64,000 bases of DNA from Acidimicrobiia bacterium (GCA_020637365.1 JACJWE010000001.1:62001-126000), one strand, 5' to 3'; shown: positions 8,783 through 17,494, numbered from the stretch's first letter. Numbers and translations are program-made. Notes: a model not told the origin generated them from the sequence alone.

Positions 8783-9913
8783 ATGAGCCATCGAGAACAC
8801 GTCGCAATCTGTTATGGCGGCCGATCGGCGGAGCACGATGTTTCACGGGTAACCGCCTCAGCGGTCGTCAACGCGCTCGACAAGACCCGCTTTACACCCA
8901 TCTTGTTGGCGATCGGCACCGACGGACGGTGGCTGCGCAACGTCGCGGCTGAACACAAGCTCTCTCACGGCGCACAAGCCCCGGAGTCTGGACTCTTGAT
9001 AGAAGGTCGCCGGGTCGTACTGCCAGCCGATCCAACCCTCGGCGGGCTACTCGATCTCGACACGGGAGAGTGGACCCCGATCGACGTGGTCATTCCCATG
9101 TTGCATGGTCCGCTCGGCGAAGACGGTACGGCTCAGGGACTCTGCGAGTTAGCCGACCTTGCCTATGCGGGGTGCAGCGTTGTCGGCTCCGCTGTTGGAT
9201 CCGACAAGATCATGATGAAGCGTGCCTTTCGGGACGCAGGCGTGCCGACCGCACGTTGGATTGAGCTGCGCGACGACGAATCAGCCGATGCCGATGCGAT
9301 TCTTGCCCAATTGGGAACGCCCGTTTTCGTGAAGCCTTCGAATATGGGTTCGTCGGTTGGTGTTTCGAGAGCACGTGACGAGTCGGAACTCATCGAAGCA
9401 CTCGCACTGGCCTTTCGCTACGACCGCTGGGCGCTGGTCGAAGAGGCGATCGAGGGGCGTGAGATCGAAATCGGCGTGCTCGGCGATGGCGAGTTGCTCC
9501 TGTCGACCGCGGGTGAAATCCGTCCGGGCAGCGACTTTTACACCTACGAAGACAAATACGAAGACCAGGCCGCCGAACTGCTCATCCCAGCGCCGATCAG
9601 CGACGCCGAACTGGATGAGCTGCGCCGTTTAGCCGCTCAGGCGTATCGGGCCTGCCGGTGTGACGGTATGGCACGGGTCGACTTTTTCTACGACCAGAAC
9701 GTTCGCGGCTGGCTTGTTAACGAGATCAACACCATTCCTGGTTTCACCCCGTTCTCGATGTTTCCCCTCTTTGCTGCGAGCGGTCTGGCCTATTCGGCAC
9801 TTATCGAGCGTCTCATCGATGACGCTGTGAGACGCCACGCCGATCGCTCTAGCAAGGCCGGACAGCAACGACCCGATCGAAGTGCAGCCCAGGAACTGGC
9901 CTCGAACGGATGA
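8783..9913 (+). CDS. ddl: D-alanine--D-alanine ligase
   Basis: Ddl makes the D-Ala-D-Ala dipeptide of peptidoglycan precursors using ATP. The 376-aa protein has the N-terminal CYGGRSAEHDVS motif, VIPMLHGPLGEDGTAQG in the substrate lobe, the ATP-grasp lysine region VFVKPSNMGSSVGVS, and the Mg-binding end MARVDFFYDQN...NEINTIPGFTPFSMFP. The ATG at 8783 has GAAAGGA at good spacing; the ATG at 8759 would place this site inside the gene. A basic, polar C-terminal tail (about 25 residues) extends beyond the family core. Confidence 0.95.
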   Translation: MSHREHVAICYGGRSAEHDVSRVTASAVVNALDKTRFTPILLAIGTDGRWLRNVAAEHKLSHGAQAPESGLLIEGRRVVLPADPTLGGLLDLDTGEWTPIDVVIPMLHGPLGEDGTAQGLCELADLAYAGCSVVGSAVGSDKIMMKRAFRDAGVPTARWIELRDDESADADAILAQLGTPVFVKPSNMGSSVGVSRARDESELIEALALAFRYDRWALVEEAIEGREIEIGVLGDGELLLSTAGEIRPGSDFYTYEDKYEDQAAELLIPAPISDAELDELRRLAAQAYRACRCDGMARVDFFYDQNVRGWLVNEINTIPGFTPFSMFPLFAASGLAYSALIERLIDDAVRRHADRSSKAGQQRPDRSAAQELASNG

Positions 9914-10014
9914 GCAGGTGTGTCGATCGAGCGGTTCGTAGCGAGCGCTGGGTGTGGTCGAGGTAGCCGCGACCCCGTGGAGCTCGAGCCCCGAGACCGT
10001 CGTTGGCGTCCGGG

Positions 10015-10261
10015 TTATCGACTGGCGAGATCGACGATCGGGCAGGTCAAGGTTCGAGTGATCCCTTCGATCATCTGCATCTTCTGGACGACCATCTGCC
10101 CCATCCGGTCTATCGACTCGGCTTCCACCTGGACGATGACGTCATAAGGTCCCGTGACGTCATGCGCGGTGACCACCCCTGTCTAGTTCCCTCATCGCTC
10201 GTGCGACGGATTCGGCCTTGCCGACTTCGGTCAGTACCAGGACATACGCATGCACAGCCAC
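10015..10261 (-). CDS. AsnC/Lrp-type ligand-binding domain protein, frameshifted
   Basis: On the minus strand the sequence reads AVHAYVLVLTEVGKAESVARAMREL from a GTG at 10261 (site GAGGGGG). It then needs a shift of one base at the CCCC run 10176-10179 to continue as VTAHDVTGPYDVIVQVEAES...CPIVDLASR to a TAA at 10015. Joined, this gives a stand-alone RAM (regulation of amino-acid metabolism) domain of about 80 aa without a DNA-binding helix-turn-helix, a known actinobacterial small-protein type. The coordinates span 247 bases, one more than a multiple of three, as expected for a single inserted base. It could be a real pseudogene, but a homopolymer error is more likely. Confidence 0.75.
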
Positions 10262-10465
10262 CGAGACCCCCTCGTTGAAATCGAAGAGGATTATGTCTCG
10301 TTTGTCATGTTCCAAAGCGAACGTAAAGTCACCCATCTGAAGAAGCCCTACCAAACCGCACCGTTAGGATGTGCGGCCTTGGTGAGTACGACCGAGTTGG
10401 GACGCGACGCGCAACGTGTCGGATGCTCAGGTCCTGCGTCGGTCTGCTCGAAAACTCGGAGGGTC

Positions 10466-11746
10466 GTGGCGCAGGTTGTTGTCATTGGGGCTGGCTACGT
10501 GGGACTCACGACGGCCGCATGTATTTCCTCTCTCGGCCACCACGTGTCGTGCGTCGACATCGACGAGGCCAAAATCGACCGCCTCAACTCGGGGCATGTC
10601 GACATCCTTGAAGAAGGCCTACCTGGCCTCGTCAAAGAAGGGTGCGGCACGGGCCGCCTTCAGTTTGTCAATTCTGTTGACCGGGTGATCGGCGACGCGG
10701 AATACGTCTTTTGTGTGTGGCGACGCCGCCAAGGGCTAACGGATCGGCGGATCTGTCGTTTCTCACGACCGCTGTTGAAGAACTCGCTCCCAAGCTGTCG
10801 CGTGGTGCGGTTCTGATCAATAAGTCCACCGTCCCGGTCGGAACCGCTCGCATGGTGCAGCAACTGGTCAACCGCACCGATGTTTCGGTCGTCGCCAACC
10901 CGGAATTTTACGTGAAGGCTCCGCTGTAGCGGACTTCATGCGACCCGACCGCATTGTGATCGGCACAGACGATCAGGCCGCAGCGATCAAGATGACCAGC
11001 CTCTACCTGACGGTACCCGCTCCGGTCGTGGTCACCGACCCCGAGTCTGCGGAGCTGATCAAATACGCGCCAAACTCATTTCTCGCGGTGAAGCTGAGCT
11101 ACATCAACTCGATTGCCGACATTTCAGAGCACGTCGGAGCCGACATCAAGGACGTGTTGTTGGGCATGGGTTTCGATCCGCGGATCGGCGAACAATATCT
11201 TCGCCCGGGCCCAGGATGGGGCGGCTCATGTTTGCCCAAGGACACCCGAGCGCTGATTCACACAGCTTCGGAAGCGGACACCGACATCCCCATCGTGCGG
11301 GCCGCTGTGGAATCAAACGAACAGCAGATTGCCAGGATCGCAAGGGTCGTCGCTGGCGATCGTACTGGCCCGCTGCACGGCCTGACGGTCGCAGCGTGGG
11401 GTTGGCCTTCAAAGCGGGGACCAACGATGTTCGGGACTCACCAGCTTTGCGGGTGCTGAGTTCGCTGACCGATCGCGGTGCGACCGTCAAGGCGTACGAC
11501 CCTGCATTCTCGATGGGAGACTTGGACCTGTCGGCAATCCAAGTCGGTGACGATCCCTATGGAGTCTGTGACGAGGCAGATGTCCTTGTGGTGCTCACCG
11601 AGTGGCCTGAGCTACGGTGGCTTGACTTCGAGAAGGTCATTGATGCAATGTCGGGGGCTCGGGTGGTCGATACACGGAACTTGTTGGATCGGAGTCAGTT
11701 GGTCCGACTCGGGTTTGAATACTGGGGAATCGGCCGGGGATCATGA
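10466..11746 (+). CDS. ugd: UDP-glucose 6-dehydrogenase, interrupted by three single-base deletions
   Basis: The family oxidises UDP-glucose to UDP-glucuronate for exopolysaccharide or glycan synthesis. Four fragments in successive frames rebuild one protein of about 427 aa: VVVIGAGYVGLTTAA (NAD-binding), then CVATPPRANGSADLSFL, then ADFMRPDRIVIGT through GPGWGGSCLPKDTRAL (catalytic Cys), then LAFKAGTNDVRDSPAL to the end. The breaks are near 10709-10712 (TTTT), 10906-10909 (TTTT) and about 11399-11406 (TGGGGTT). Each is repaired by adding one base and then restores the expected family sequence (for example NPEFLREGSAVADFM). Start GTG 10466 follows GGAGGG. Conserved motifs have not decayed, which favours sequence error over a pseudogene. 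Confidence 0.85.
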
Positions 11747-11807
11747 TCAGGTCAAGAACTAGTGATGATCAGCGCAGGAAGTGCGCATTTGCGCTTCTTT
11801 GCCTGGA

Positions 11808-11838
11808 TTGGGCCGATCTTTTCGGCTACAGTAATAAT
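11808..11838 (+). promoter_or_regulatory. Possible promoter for the downstream RNA
   Basis: TTGGGC (11808-11813) and TAATAAT (11832-11838) are separated by 18 bases, in a locally AT-richer stretch just upstream of the candidate structured RNA. This is pattern matching only. Confidence 0.25.
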
Positions 11839-11844
11839 CACTGA

Positions 11845-11998
11845 ACGAGATCAAGCGCTGCCCAAAAGGGTGTGGATCGGTGGATTAGCCGAAACCCGCA
11901 GCGTAAAGTCGGTGGCGTCGGTCGGGCTGTGGGGGACTGATCGGCGCCACCTCCTCTTGAAATGGGCCCTACGTCGGCGACGTAGGGCCCATTTTGTT
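11845..11998 (+). ncRNA. Candidate structured small RNA with intrinsic terminator
   Basis: Three successive hairpins can be drawn. The first is a long imperfect one: CGCTGC (11856-11861) pairs with GCAGCG (11898-11903), inside it GGGT (11868-11871) with ACCC (11894-11897) and TCGG (11877-11880) with CCGA (11889-11892), leaving an 8-base loop. The second pairs GGTGGCG (11911-11917) with CGCCACC (11945-11951) and TCGGTC (11918-11923) with GACTGA (11935-11940) around a G-rich loop. The third is the terminator. There is no gene on this strand until recG, so this is either a free-standing RNA or the 3' untranslated region of ugd. I do not recognise the family. The 5' end is a guess from the promoter-like boxes. 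Confidence 0.45.
11960..11998 (+). terminator. Strong intrinsic terminator
   Basis: A perfect 16-bp stem, AAATGGGCCCTACGTC (11960-11975) with its complement at 11979-11994, encloses GGC and runs into TTTTGTTGT. It ends the transcript reading rightward from ugd or from the candidate RNA. Confidence 0.85.
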
Positions 11999-12000
11999 GT

Positions 12001-12610
12001 CCATTCATGCTGTTCGAACTACATCACGTCCGGCGACCCGTGGTTGTTTTGTGGTCAAACTAGCGGAAGTGCTCTCGCGTAAATACACAAGAGTCTTCAG
12101 GCGGTTTGGACCAAATGAAATGTCCTTTTCTGGTTGGTGACCACCTAATAACTTGTTCTGGTAAACGTCCGTTGATGCTTGGATGTCGCCTAATGGCGCG
12201 CTTGTTGGCAGAGTTGCAGACCGGGGAAATGTCTAGCCAGGTCAAGCGCACGAGCCTTCCGTGGTGCGCCAGGCCGCCTGCATCAAGAGGCCCAGAGGCT
12301 TGTGTCCCAGCACCTTGTTCCGCCGCGAGGCCGGGGCATCTACCGCCACGCGCTGCCCCTCATCGCTCAAAGGCGCCCAGGCCTTGGTGGTTCGGCACCT
12401 TTAATCGTGGCGGCGCCGTGCTCGCCGATTACAACAGCGTTCTCACCTGCCCGGACCCGAGGACGGGGTCCGAGGATGGGACTGGAGGCCGCATCCCGTG
12501 CGGTCTGAACGGTCTCGCAAGGAGGCCTGCAGGAAACGGGCCATGACGGCCACCCCGGAGAACGCCAAGGGGTGTATCTGGTCTGACGCTCAATCTGGGT
12601 CCAGTGACGA
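12001..12610. other. No supportable gene; compositionally distinct stretch
   Basis: About 600 bases separate the rightward terminator from the pckA terminator. The first 200 bases are clearly AT-richer than the surroundings. Open frames on both strands (for example plus 12106-12546 and minus 12367-12669) show no recognisable domain, no good ribosome site and skewed residue content. It could be a decayed mobile element or gene remnant, but I see no terminal inverted repeats or transposase motifs. Confidence 0.5.
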
Positions 12611-12612
12611 GG

Positions 12613-12663
12613 GCAAAAAAGAGTGGGTGGGTTGAGCATTGCAATGCTCAACCCACCCACTCT
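12613..12663 (-). terminator. Intrinsic terminator of pckA
   Basis: Positions 12621-12662 form a perfect 42-base palindrome (left arm GAGTGGGTGGGTTGAGCATT). Read on the minus strand it is followed by TTTTTT (plus-strand A run 12615-12620). It sits 64 bases past the pckA stop codon. Confidence 0.92.
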
Positions 12664-12726
12664 CATCATCGTAGGATGCGTCTGGCGTCAGACGTCGACG
12701 TGCGCCGCTCGTTTGACGCTAACCAG

Positions 12727-14265
12727 CTACAGAACGGACTTGGTGATTCGTTCGTCGAGTTCGGGGAAGCTCTCCAGGAATGCCTGACGCTCGCCCTTGA
12801 GGCGGGTTACCCAGCCCTCGTACTCATCCATCCGACCCTGTGCCTCGTAGAGCTTGCGAGGCTGAAGGATGTCCAGATCAGCTTCGGGGAACTCGGGGAT
12901 CGAGACCGCAACCTCATAGCCGAAGTCGGGGTCGATTTCCCATTCGATCGTTCCTTCAGCGATGCCCTTGACGATCGCCGAGCTGTGAGGAATCTTGACC
13001 TTCTTGGAACGGTCGTCACCATCGCCACCACCGACTCGGCCGGTGTTGAGCAAGTAGACCTCGAGGGGATGATTCTCGAGGAGTTCGAGCATCCGATTGC
13101 CCTGCAGGTCGTGCGGCATGGGGAAGAACGGGTTTGTGCCGGGAACTCGAAGGAACTTGCCCTCTTCGTCCTTGCCTCCGGCGGCCGTACCCGTCGTCTC
13201 GCCGAGCATGAAGTAGGCGGCCGCCTGGTCGGCGGGAAGCTTGGCAACGCCCGGAATCACGTTCTCGTTGCGGTTCAGGATCAGCAGGAAGTTGGCCGAG
13301 GAGAGCTCTGCGGGGTCAAAGTTGGACACCAAGGTAAACGGGAAGGTGGAGCGACCGTTTTTGGTGTAGGACTCGTTGAAGAAGTCGATGTTGCCGTCGT
13401 CGTCTTGGAAGACGTTTTCGAGGTAGGCATCACGGGTGGTCACAGCACCGTAGATGGCGGGTTCGAACTCGGGGTTCAGCCCGTAGGTCTTGGCGAAACA
13501 TCCAGCTTCGGACGTGTAGACCTTGCCTTCGGGCATAAGGGCACAGAAGTCGTCCTGAACAGGCTTTGAGTCGTTCTGGGTAGTGAACGTCGTGGTGGGC
13601 TTGCCTGTACCCGACAGTCCAACGATGAGCGCGACCTTATCCTCGCCTCCAGCCGGAACGACCTTGCAACCCGCGTGCAGGGCAAGCCCGCCGCGGTCGT
13701 AAACCATCTTGTTCCACATCCGAAGTCCGCCCTTCTTCGATTCGCCGAAGTAGTCGGAGTTGAAGACGCGGGTCACGTTGTTGTCTAGGTCGACAGCGAT
13801 CAAGCGGTCATCTGGGTAACCCTCTGCGACAAGGTTGGGTGTGTAGATGACGAACGTCTCAGGCTCGTCGTGAACGACCTCGCCACCTTCGTAGTAGAGC
13901 TGGCGTTGCATCGCCGCAATGTTGGCGTGGGAGGTTTCAATCGCCATCCGCGCCTTGGTGCGGAACTCGGGGTCTGATCCGATGAAGCCGTCGATCATGA
14001 CCATGTCGGCGTTCGCGATGTGGGCATCTTGCAGTGCTGCAAGGCGGTCGTACTCGTCCCGGGTCATGGTCTTGAGGCCACGCGCGGTCTCGGGATCGTC
14101 GGTGACGATAAAGGTTGACTTGGAGGAGCGAGACAACACCTGGGTTGCGATGTTGTAGTTGTCGTACTCGCTCAGGCTCGCCGTGGGCATCAGCGCGACA
14201 AGCTCTCGCAATTCCTCAGCAGAGGGGTTGTGTTTCAGGGACTTCGGTGAAATGGTGACCGACAT
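12727..14265 (-). CDS. pckA: Phosphoenolpyruvate carboxykinase (ATP type)
   Basis: PckA converts oxaloacetate to phosphoenolpyruvate with ATP, the entry to gluconeogenesis. The 512-aa protein shows the ATP-PEPCK features: a substrate/metal region FNSDYFGESKKGGLRMWNK, the P-loop GLSGTGKPTTTF, the metal-binding VQDDFCALMPEGKVY, and AGCFAKTYGLNPE. The P-loop has Pro where the family usually has the first Thr of GKTT; the codon is CCC rather than ACC. I chose ATG 14265 because AAGGAG lies at correct spacing; the open frame extends further upstream without support. The gene is a single transcription unit ending at the strong terminator. Confidence 0.93.
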   Translation of the reverse strand: MSVTISPKSLKHNPSAEELRELVALMPTASLSEYDNYNIATQVLSRSSKSTFIVTDDPETARGLKTMTRDEYDRLAALQDAHIANADMVMIDGFIGSDPEFRTKARMAIETSHANIAAMQRQLYYEGGEVVHDEPETFVIYTPNLVAEGYPDDRLIAVDLDNNVTRVFNSDYFGESKKGGLRMWNKMVYDRGGLALHAGCKVVPAGGEDKVALIVGLSGTGKPTTTFTTQNDSKPVQDDFCALMPEGKVYTSEAGCFAKTYGLNPEFEPAIYGAVTTRDAYLENVFQDDDGNIDFFNESYTKNGRSTFPFTLVSNFDPAELSSANFLLILNRNENVIPGVAKLPADQAAAYFMLGETTGTAAGGKDEEGKFLRVPGTNPFFPMPHDLQGNRMLELLENHPLEVYLLNTGRVGGGDGDDRSKKVKIPHSSAIVKGIAEGTIEWEIDPDFGYEVAVSIPEFPEADLDILQPRKLYEAQGRMDEYEGWVTRLKGERQAFLESFPELDERITKSVL

Positions 14266-14575
14266 GGCACGCTCCTTGACTGAGGACCCCGCGGTGCCCC
14301 AGAGTGAATCGATCTCAAAGCAAGTGCGACGATCGTAATGGGAGCGGTGACCGGGGATCGAAGCCACGACTTCTACTTTGTGTCACCGCGTTCTAGGCGT
14401 GGCGGTGGTGGCCGCAATGCATCTCAAGTGGCGTCGGTTGTCCGACATTGGACGGCCGTTCGATCGCTTCACACGTGTGGGGTGGACCAGCCTGCGATGC
14501 ATCTGCGCGAGTGCGGCCAGTGCCGGTGCGTCGCCCGGCCAGCTCAGGCTGGTGGCAGCAGTGCGCTGCACAGCC
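14266..14575. other. pckA upstream region, no gene seen
   Basis: This 310-base gap carries the pckA ribosome site and presumably its promoter. A perfect 10-base palindrome CACACGTGTG at 14470-14479 could be an operator but stands alone. Short open frames on both strands show no recognisable content. Confidence 0.5.
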
Positions 14576-14800
14576 TCAGTCGGCGGCCGTTCGTGCCATG
14601 TCGACCTCGGCGCCCGTCCGGACTTTGGTTGCGAGGCCGGAGGCGTCGAGGTCAAAGACGACGCGTTGGCCTTGCCGGAGCCACATAAAGATGGAACCGG
14701 CAAGGGCGTCTGGTGCCAAAAGATATTCAGACCGATCGGTGTCTCTGATCACCCGACCCTCCCGGGTCTGGGGGTCGTAGTACATCACTACACCTTGCAT
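14576..14800 (-). CDS. Small hypothetical protein with cold-shock/S1-like pattern
   Basis: The 74-aa protein begins MQGVVMYYDPQTREGRVIRDTDRSEYLL and continues with LRQGQRVVFDLDASGLATKV. This alternation of a basic/aromatic strand (G-x-V-x-x-Y-D-x-x-x-x-E-G-R-V) and a QGQRVVFDL strand resembles the OB-fold layout of cold-shock proteins (KWFNAEKGYGFI and EGQEVEFEV), so nucleic-acid binding is plausible but inferred. A TAGGAG site precedes the ATG at 14800. It starts 11 bases after the rpmB stop, so it is very likely translated from the rpmB mRNA. Confidence 0.65.
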   Translation of the reverse strand: MQGVVMYYDPQTREGRVIRDTDRSEYLLAPDALAGSIFMWLRQGQRVVFDLDASGLATKVRTGAEVDMARTAAD

Positions 14801-14811
14801 CGACCGGGCTC

Positions 14812-15000
14812 CTAGCGCTTGGTGACTTTGCCAGCTTTGATGCAGCGAGTGCAGACGTGTACCCGACGAGGCGTACCGTCGACGATCGCCCGGATGCGCT
14901 GGATGTTCGGGTTCCAGCGGCGCTTTGAGCGGCGGTGGGAGTGGGAAACCTTCATCCCGGTGCCGGGCTTTTTGTCACAGATGCTGCATACGGCGGGCAT
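14812..15000 (-). CDS. rpmB: 50S ribosomal protein L28
   Basis: The 62-aa protein starts MPAVCSICDKKPGTGMKVSHS and includes RRSKRRWNPNIQRIRAIVDG and the C-terminal VCTRCIKAGKV, matching bacterial L28. It keeps two CxxC pairs (CSIC and CTRC), the zinc-binding form of L28. GAGGAC precedes the ATG. The unlinked position away from rpmG, and the small OB-like partner downstream, define its local unit. recG is divergent; the 275-base gap should contain both promoters. Confidence 0.96.
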   Translation of the reverse strand: MPAVCSICDKKPGTGMKVSHSHRRSKRRWNPNIQRIRAIVDGTPRRVHVCTRCIKAGKVTKR

Positions 15001-15275
15001 GTGTCGTCCTCAATCGTCGCTTCGTGGCTGCGCACCTTCACCGCGCGCAAGCTCAAAGGCAGGCCCGTGGCAACTCGAAATGAGCGCCCGGGCGTCAAGC
15101 CGAGCAAGGCTACCAACCCTCGCAGGTCTGTGCCGAAGCGGCAGCGCGCCATCGCGAACCGCTGTGTGTGGGAGGTGTCCGTGGCGCAGCGAACACGTCC
15201 CAAGGTTGTCACAAGCCCCGGATAGGTTGTGCAGCGTGTCCCAACACCGTCCGGTCAGCCAACCAGTAGACAACC

Positions 15276-17420
15276 ATGCCTGAACCCGTCAGCAACGTTC
15301 CCCCTCGAACGCTCCGAGCGATCAGCGAGATCCCCTTGTCGCGGCTTCACGGTGTTGGCCCCGCGATGCTCGATCGACTGGCTCTGCTCGGTATCGCAAA
15401 CATTGGCGACCTGGTCACCTATTACCCGCGGCGCTGGGTCGACCGCAGTAAGCAGCAGCCGATTGAGCACACACAAGCAGATGACGAGGTCACGATCGTC
15501 GGCGATGTGACCTCGATCCGGTCGTCACGCACCCGACAACGACGGGCGATGGTGCAGGCCACCGTTTCTGACGGTACCGGATCGCTCGCGGTGACATTTT
15601 TCAACCAGGCATGGCGTGCTCGCCAGCTGTCGGTGGGTACCCAGGTTGCGCTGTTTGGAAAGGTCGGGGTGTTTCGGGGGCGACGTCAGATGACCAACCC
15701 CACCGTCGACGTCCTCGGGACGACGGCTGAGAGGCGGACAGGCGTGGTGGTGCCGCTGTATCCTACCAGCGAGAAGGCCGATCTCGGGAGTGGTCAACTC
15801 TCGCGGCTGATTCGGTCGGCGCTGCACCGGATCGTTGAGTTTGCCGATCCGGTGCCCGCAGCCTTTCGCAAGCAACACGGGCTGCCCGATCGCACCTGGG
15901 CGATGAATGCGATCCACGCTCCCAGCTCGTTGGCGGACGCATATCGTGCTCGCCGACGCTTGGCCCTCGACGAGTTTCTGCGCATGCAGGTGGCGTTGGT
16001 CTCGCGGCGGCGATACTACGAGGCGCATACCGTCGGGGTTGTCTGCGATGTTGACGCCGGTCTGGTCGGGTCGATGTTGGAGCGCACCGGATTTTCGCTC
16101 ACTGCCGATCAGTCCGCCGCAATCGATGCCATACATGCCGATATGGCCAGCACCGTTCCCATGGGACGCCTGCTCCAGGGCGATGTTGGGTCGGGCAAAA
16201 CGGTGGTTGCGGTCGCGGCAATGCTTCGGGCGATCGAGTCTGGCCACCAGGCAATTCTGATGGCTCCGACCGAGGTGCTGGCCGAACAGCACGCTCGCGG
16301 GATCGCGTCCCTCCTCGAAGGGGTGATGCTCGAGACCGCCGACAACCTGTTGGGGGAGCGGCCGCTTCGCCTCGCCTTGTTGACCAATCAGACGCCGGCT
16401 TCTGAACGCAAGGCCTTGAACGCCGCACTCGGCAGGGGCGAGATCGATCTGGTCGTCGGCACCCATGCGCTGTTGTTTGGTGACTGGGACTATCGGTCGC
16501 TCGGACTCGTCGTCGTCGACGAACAACATCGCTTTGGGGTCGAGCAGCGGGCAGCGTTGAGCTCCCGGGCAGTGCCACCTCATCAGTTGGTGATGACGGC
16601 AACGCCGATTCCGCGGACCGCGGCGATGCTGATCTACGGCGACTTGGACCGCTCCGAGCTTCGGCAGATGCCTCCCGGGCGTACTCCGATAGCGACCAGA
16701 TTAGTAGCGAGTGACGATGTCGGTGATGACGCGGTCGCTCAACTGGTCAGATCGGCGGTTGCCGACGGGCACCAGGCCTACGTCGTGTGTCCACTGGTCT
16801 CGCCGTCGGACAACATCGAAGCCCGCGATGCAACCACCACCTACGAAAACCTCCGCTCGGGTCCGCTCACAGGGCTTTCGGTCGGTCTGCTGCACGGCCA
16901 GATGTCGCCCGGTGACAAAGCATCAGCTATGGACGGGTTTCGTACCGGTGAGATCGAGGTGTTGGTTTCAACGACCGTCATCGAAGTCGGTGTGGACGTC
17001 CCCAACGCCACCGTGATGGTGATTTATGACGCGGACCGGTTTGGTCTCTCACAACTTCATCAGTTGCGGGGCCGCGTCGGTCGTGGGCAACACAGCTCGA
17101 CGTGTCTGCTCGTGGCATCACCGCAGACCACCACAGGAGACAAACGACTCCAAGCCATGGTCGACTCATCTGACGGATTCGCACTTGCCGAGATCGACCT
17201 GGAGATTCGTGGCGCCGGTGAAGTGTTCGGCGAGCGCCAGGCCGGAATCAGCGATCTGAAACTCGGTCGGATTCCGCGAGACGCGGCACTTGTCGACCTG
17301 GCGCGAGGACTGGCCGAAGAGATTGTCGGGTCGGAAACGGGCGAGGTGGGCAGCCCTCAAATTTTCGAAGAAATCACCGACCTGCTCGGTTCAGATCAAG
17401 ACTTCTTGTACAAGGCCTAG
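15276..17420 (+). CDS. recG: ATP-dependent DNA helicase RecG
   Basis: RecG remodels stalled replication forks and branched recombination intermediates. The 714-aa protein has an N-terminal wedge/OB domain (about residues 20-150, with LHGVGPAMLDRLALLGI), then superfamily-2 helicase motifs: Walker A GDVGSGKTVVA (about 308), the DEQH box with HRFGVEQR (about 413), TATPIPRT (about 445), and C-terminal motifs VSTTVIEVGVDVPNA and QLRGRVGRG. The C-terminal DREIRGAGE-like segment reads DLEIRGAGEVFGERQAG. The length is normal. The usual actinobacterial DAK-phosphatase neighbour is absent between rpmB and recG. Confidence 0.97.
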   Translation: MPEPVSNVPPRTLRAISEIPLSRLHGVGPAMLDRLALLGIANIGDLVTYYPRRWVDRSKQQPIEHTQADDEVTIVGDVTSIRSSRTRQRRAMVQATVSDGTGSLAVTFFNQAWRARQLSVGTQVALFGKVGVFRGRRQMTNPTVDVLGTTAERRTGVVVPLYPTSEKADLGSGQLSRLIRSALHRIVEFADPVPAAFRKQHGLPDRTWAMNAIHAPSSLADAYRARRRLALDEFLRMQVALVSRRRYYEAHTVGVVCDVDAGLVGSMLERTGFSLTADQSAAIDAIHADMASTVPMGRLLQGDVGSGKTVVAVAAMLRAIESGHQAILMAPTEVLAEQHARGIASLLEGVMLETADNLLGERPLRLALLTNQTPASERKALNAALGRGEIDLVVGTHALLFGDWDYRSLGLVVVDEQHRFGVEQRAALSSRAVPPHQLVMTATPIPRTAAMLIYGDLDRSELRQMPPGRTPIATRLVASDDVGDDAVAQLVRSAVADGHQAYVVCPLVSPSDNIEARDATTTYENLRSGPLTGLSVGLLHGQMSPGDKASAMDGFRTGEIEVLVSTTVIEVGVDVPNATVMVIYDADRFGLSQLHQLRGRVGRGQHSSTCLLVASPQTTTGDKRLQAMVDSSDGFALAEIDLEIRGAGEVFGERQAGISDLKLGRIPRDAALVDLARGLAEEIVGSETGEVGSPQIFEEITDLLGSDQDFLYKA

Positions 17421-17494
17421 ACACTCCTGGGGTGTCTAGGCGGGGTGTCTAGGGTCCTGGAAGGCTGTTCAGCGTTCTCACCTGCCGGGACGCT

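Noticed and set aside
11949..11960. Possible 3' end of a 16S rRNA gene (CACCTCCTCTTG)
   Set aside because: No upstream 16S sequence is present; only the short anti-Shine-Dalgarno-like string is shared.
12106..12546. Plus-strand ORF starting MDQMKCPFLVGDHLITC
   Set aside because: A Cys-containing start looked gene-like, but there is no ribosome site, the second half is Pro/Arg-rich shadow-like sequence, and no domain is recognised.
12604..13569. Plus-strand ORF (321 aa) over the 3' half of pckA
   Set aside because: It begins in the terminator palindrome and is antisense to pckA; no domain is recognisable.
15525..16583. Minus-strand ORF (352 aa) over recG
   Set aside because: It is antisense to the recG helicase motifs and rich in residues produced by the complementary strand of GC-rich codons.
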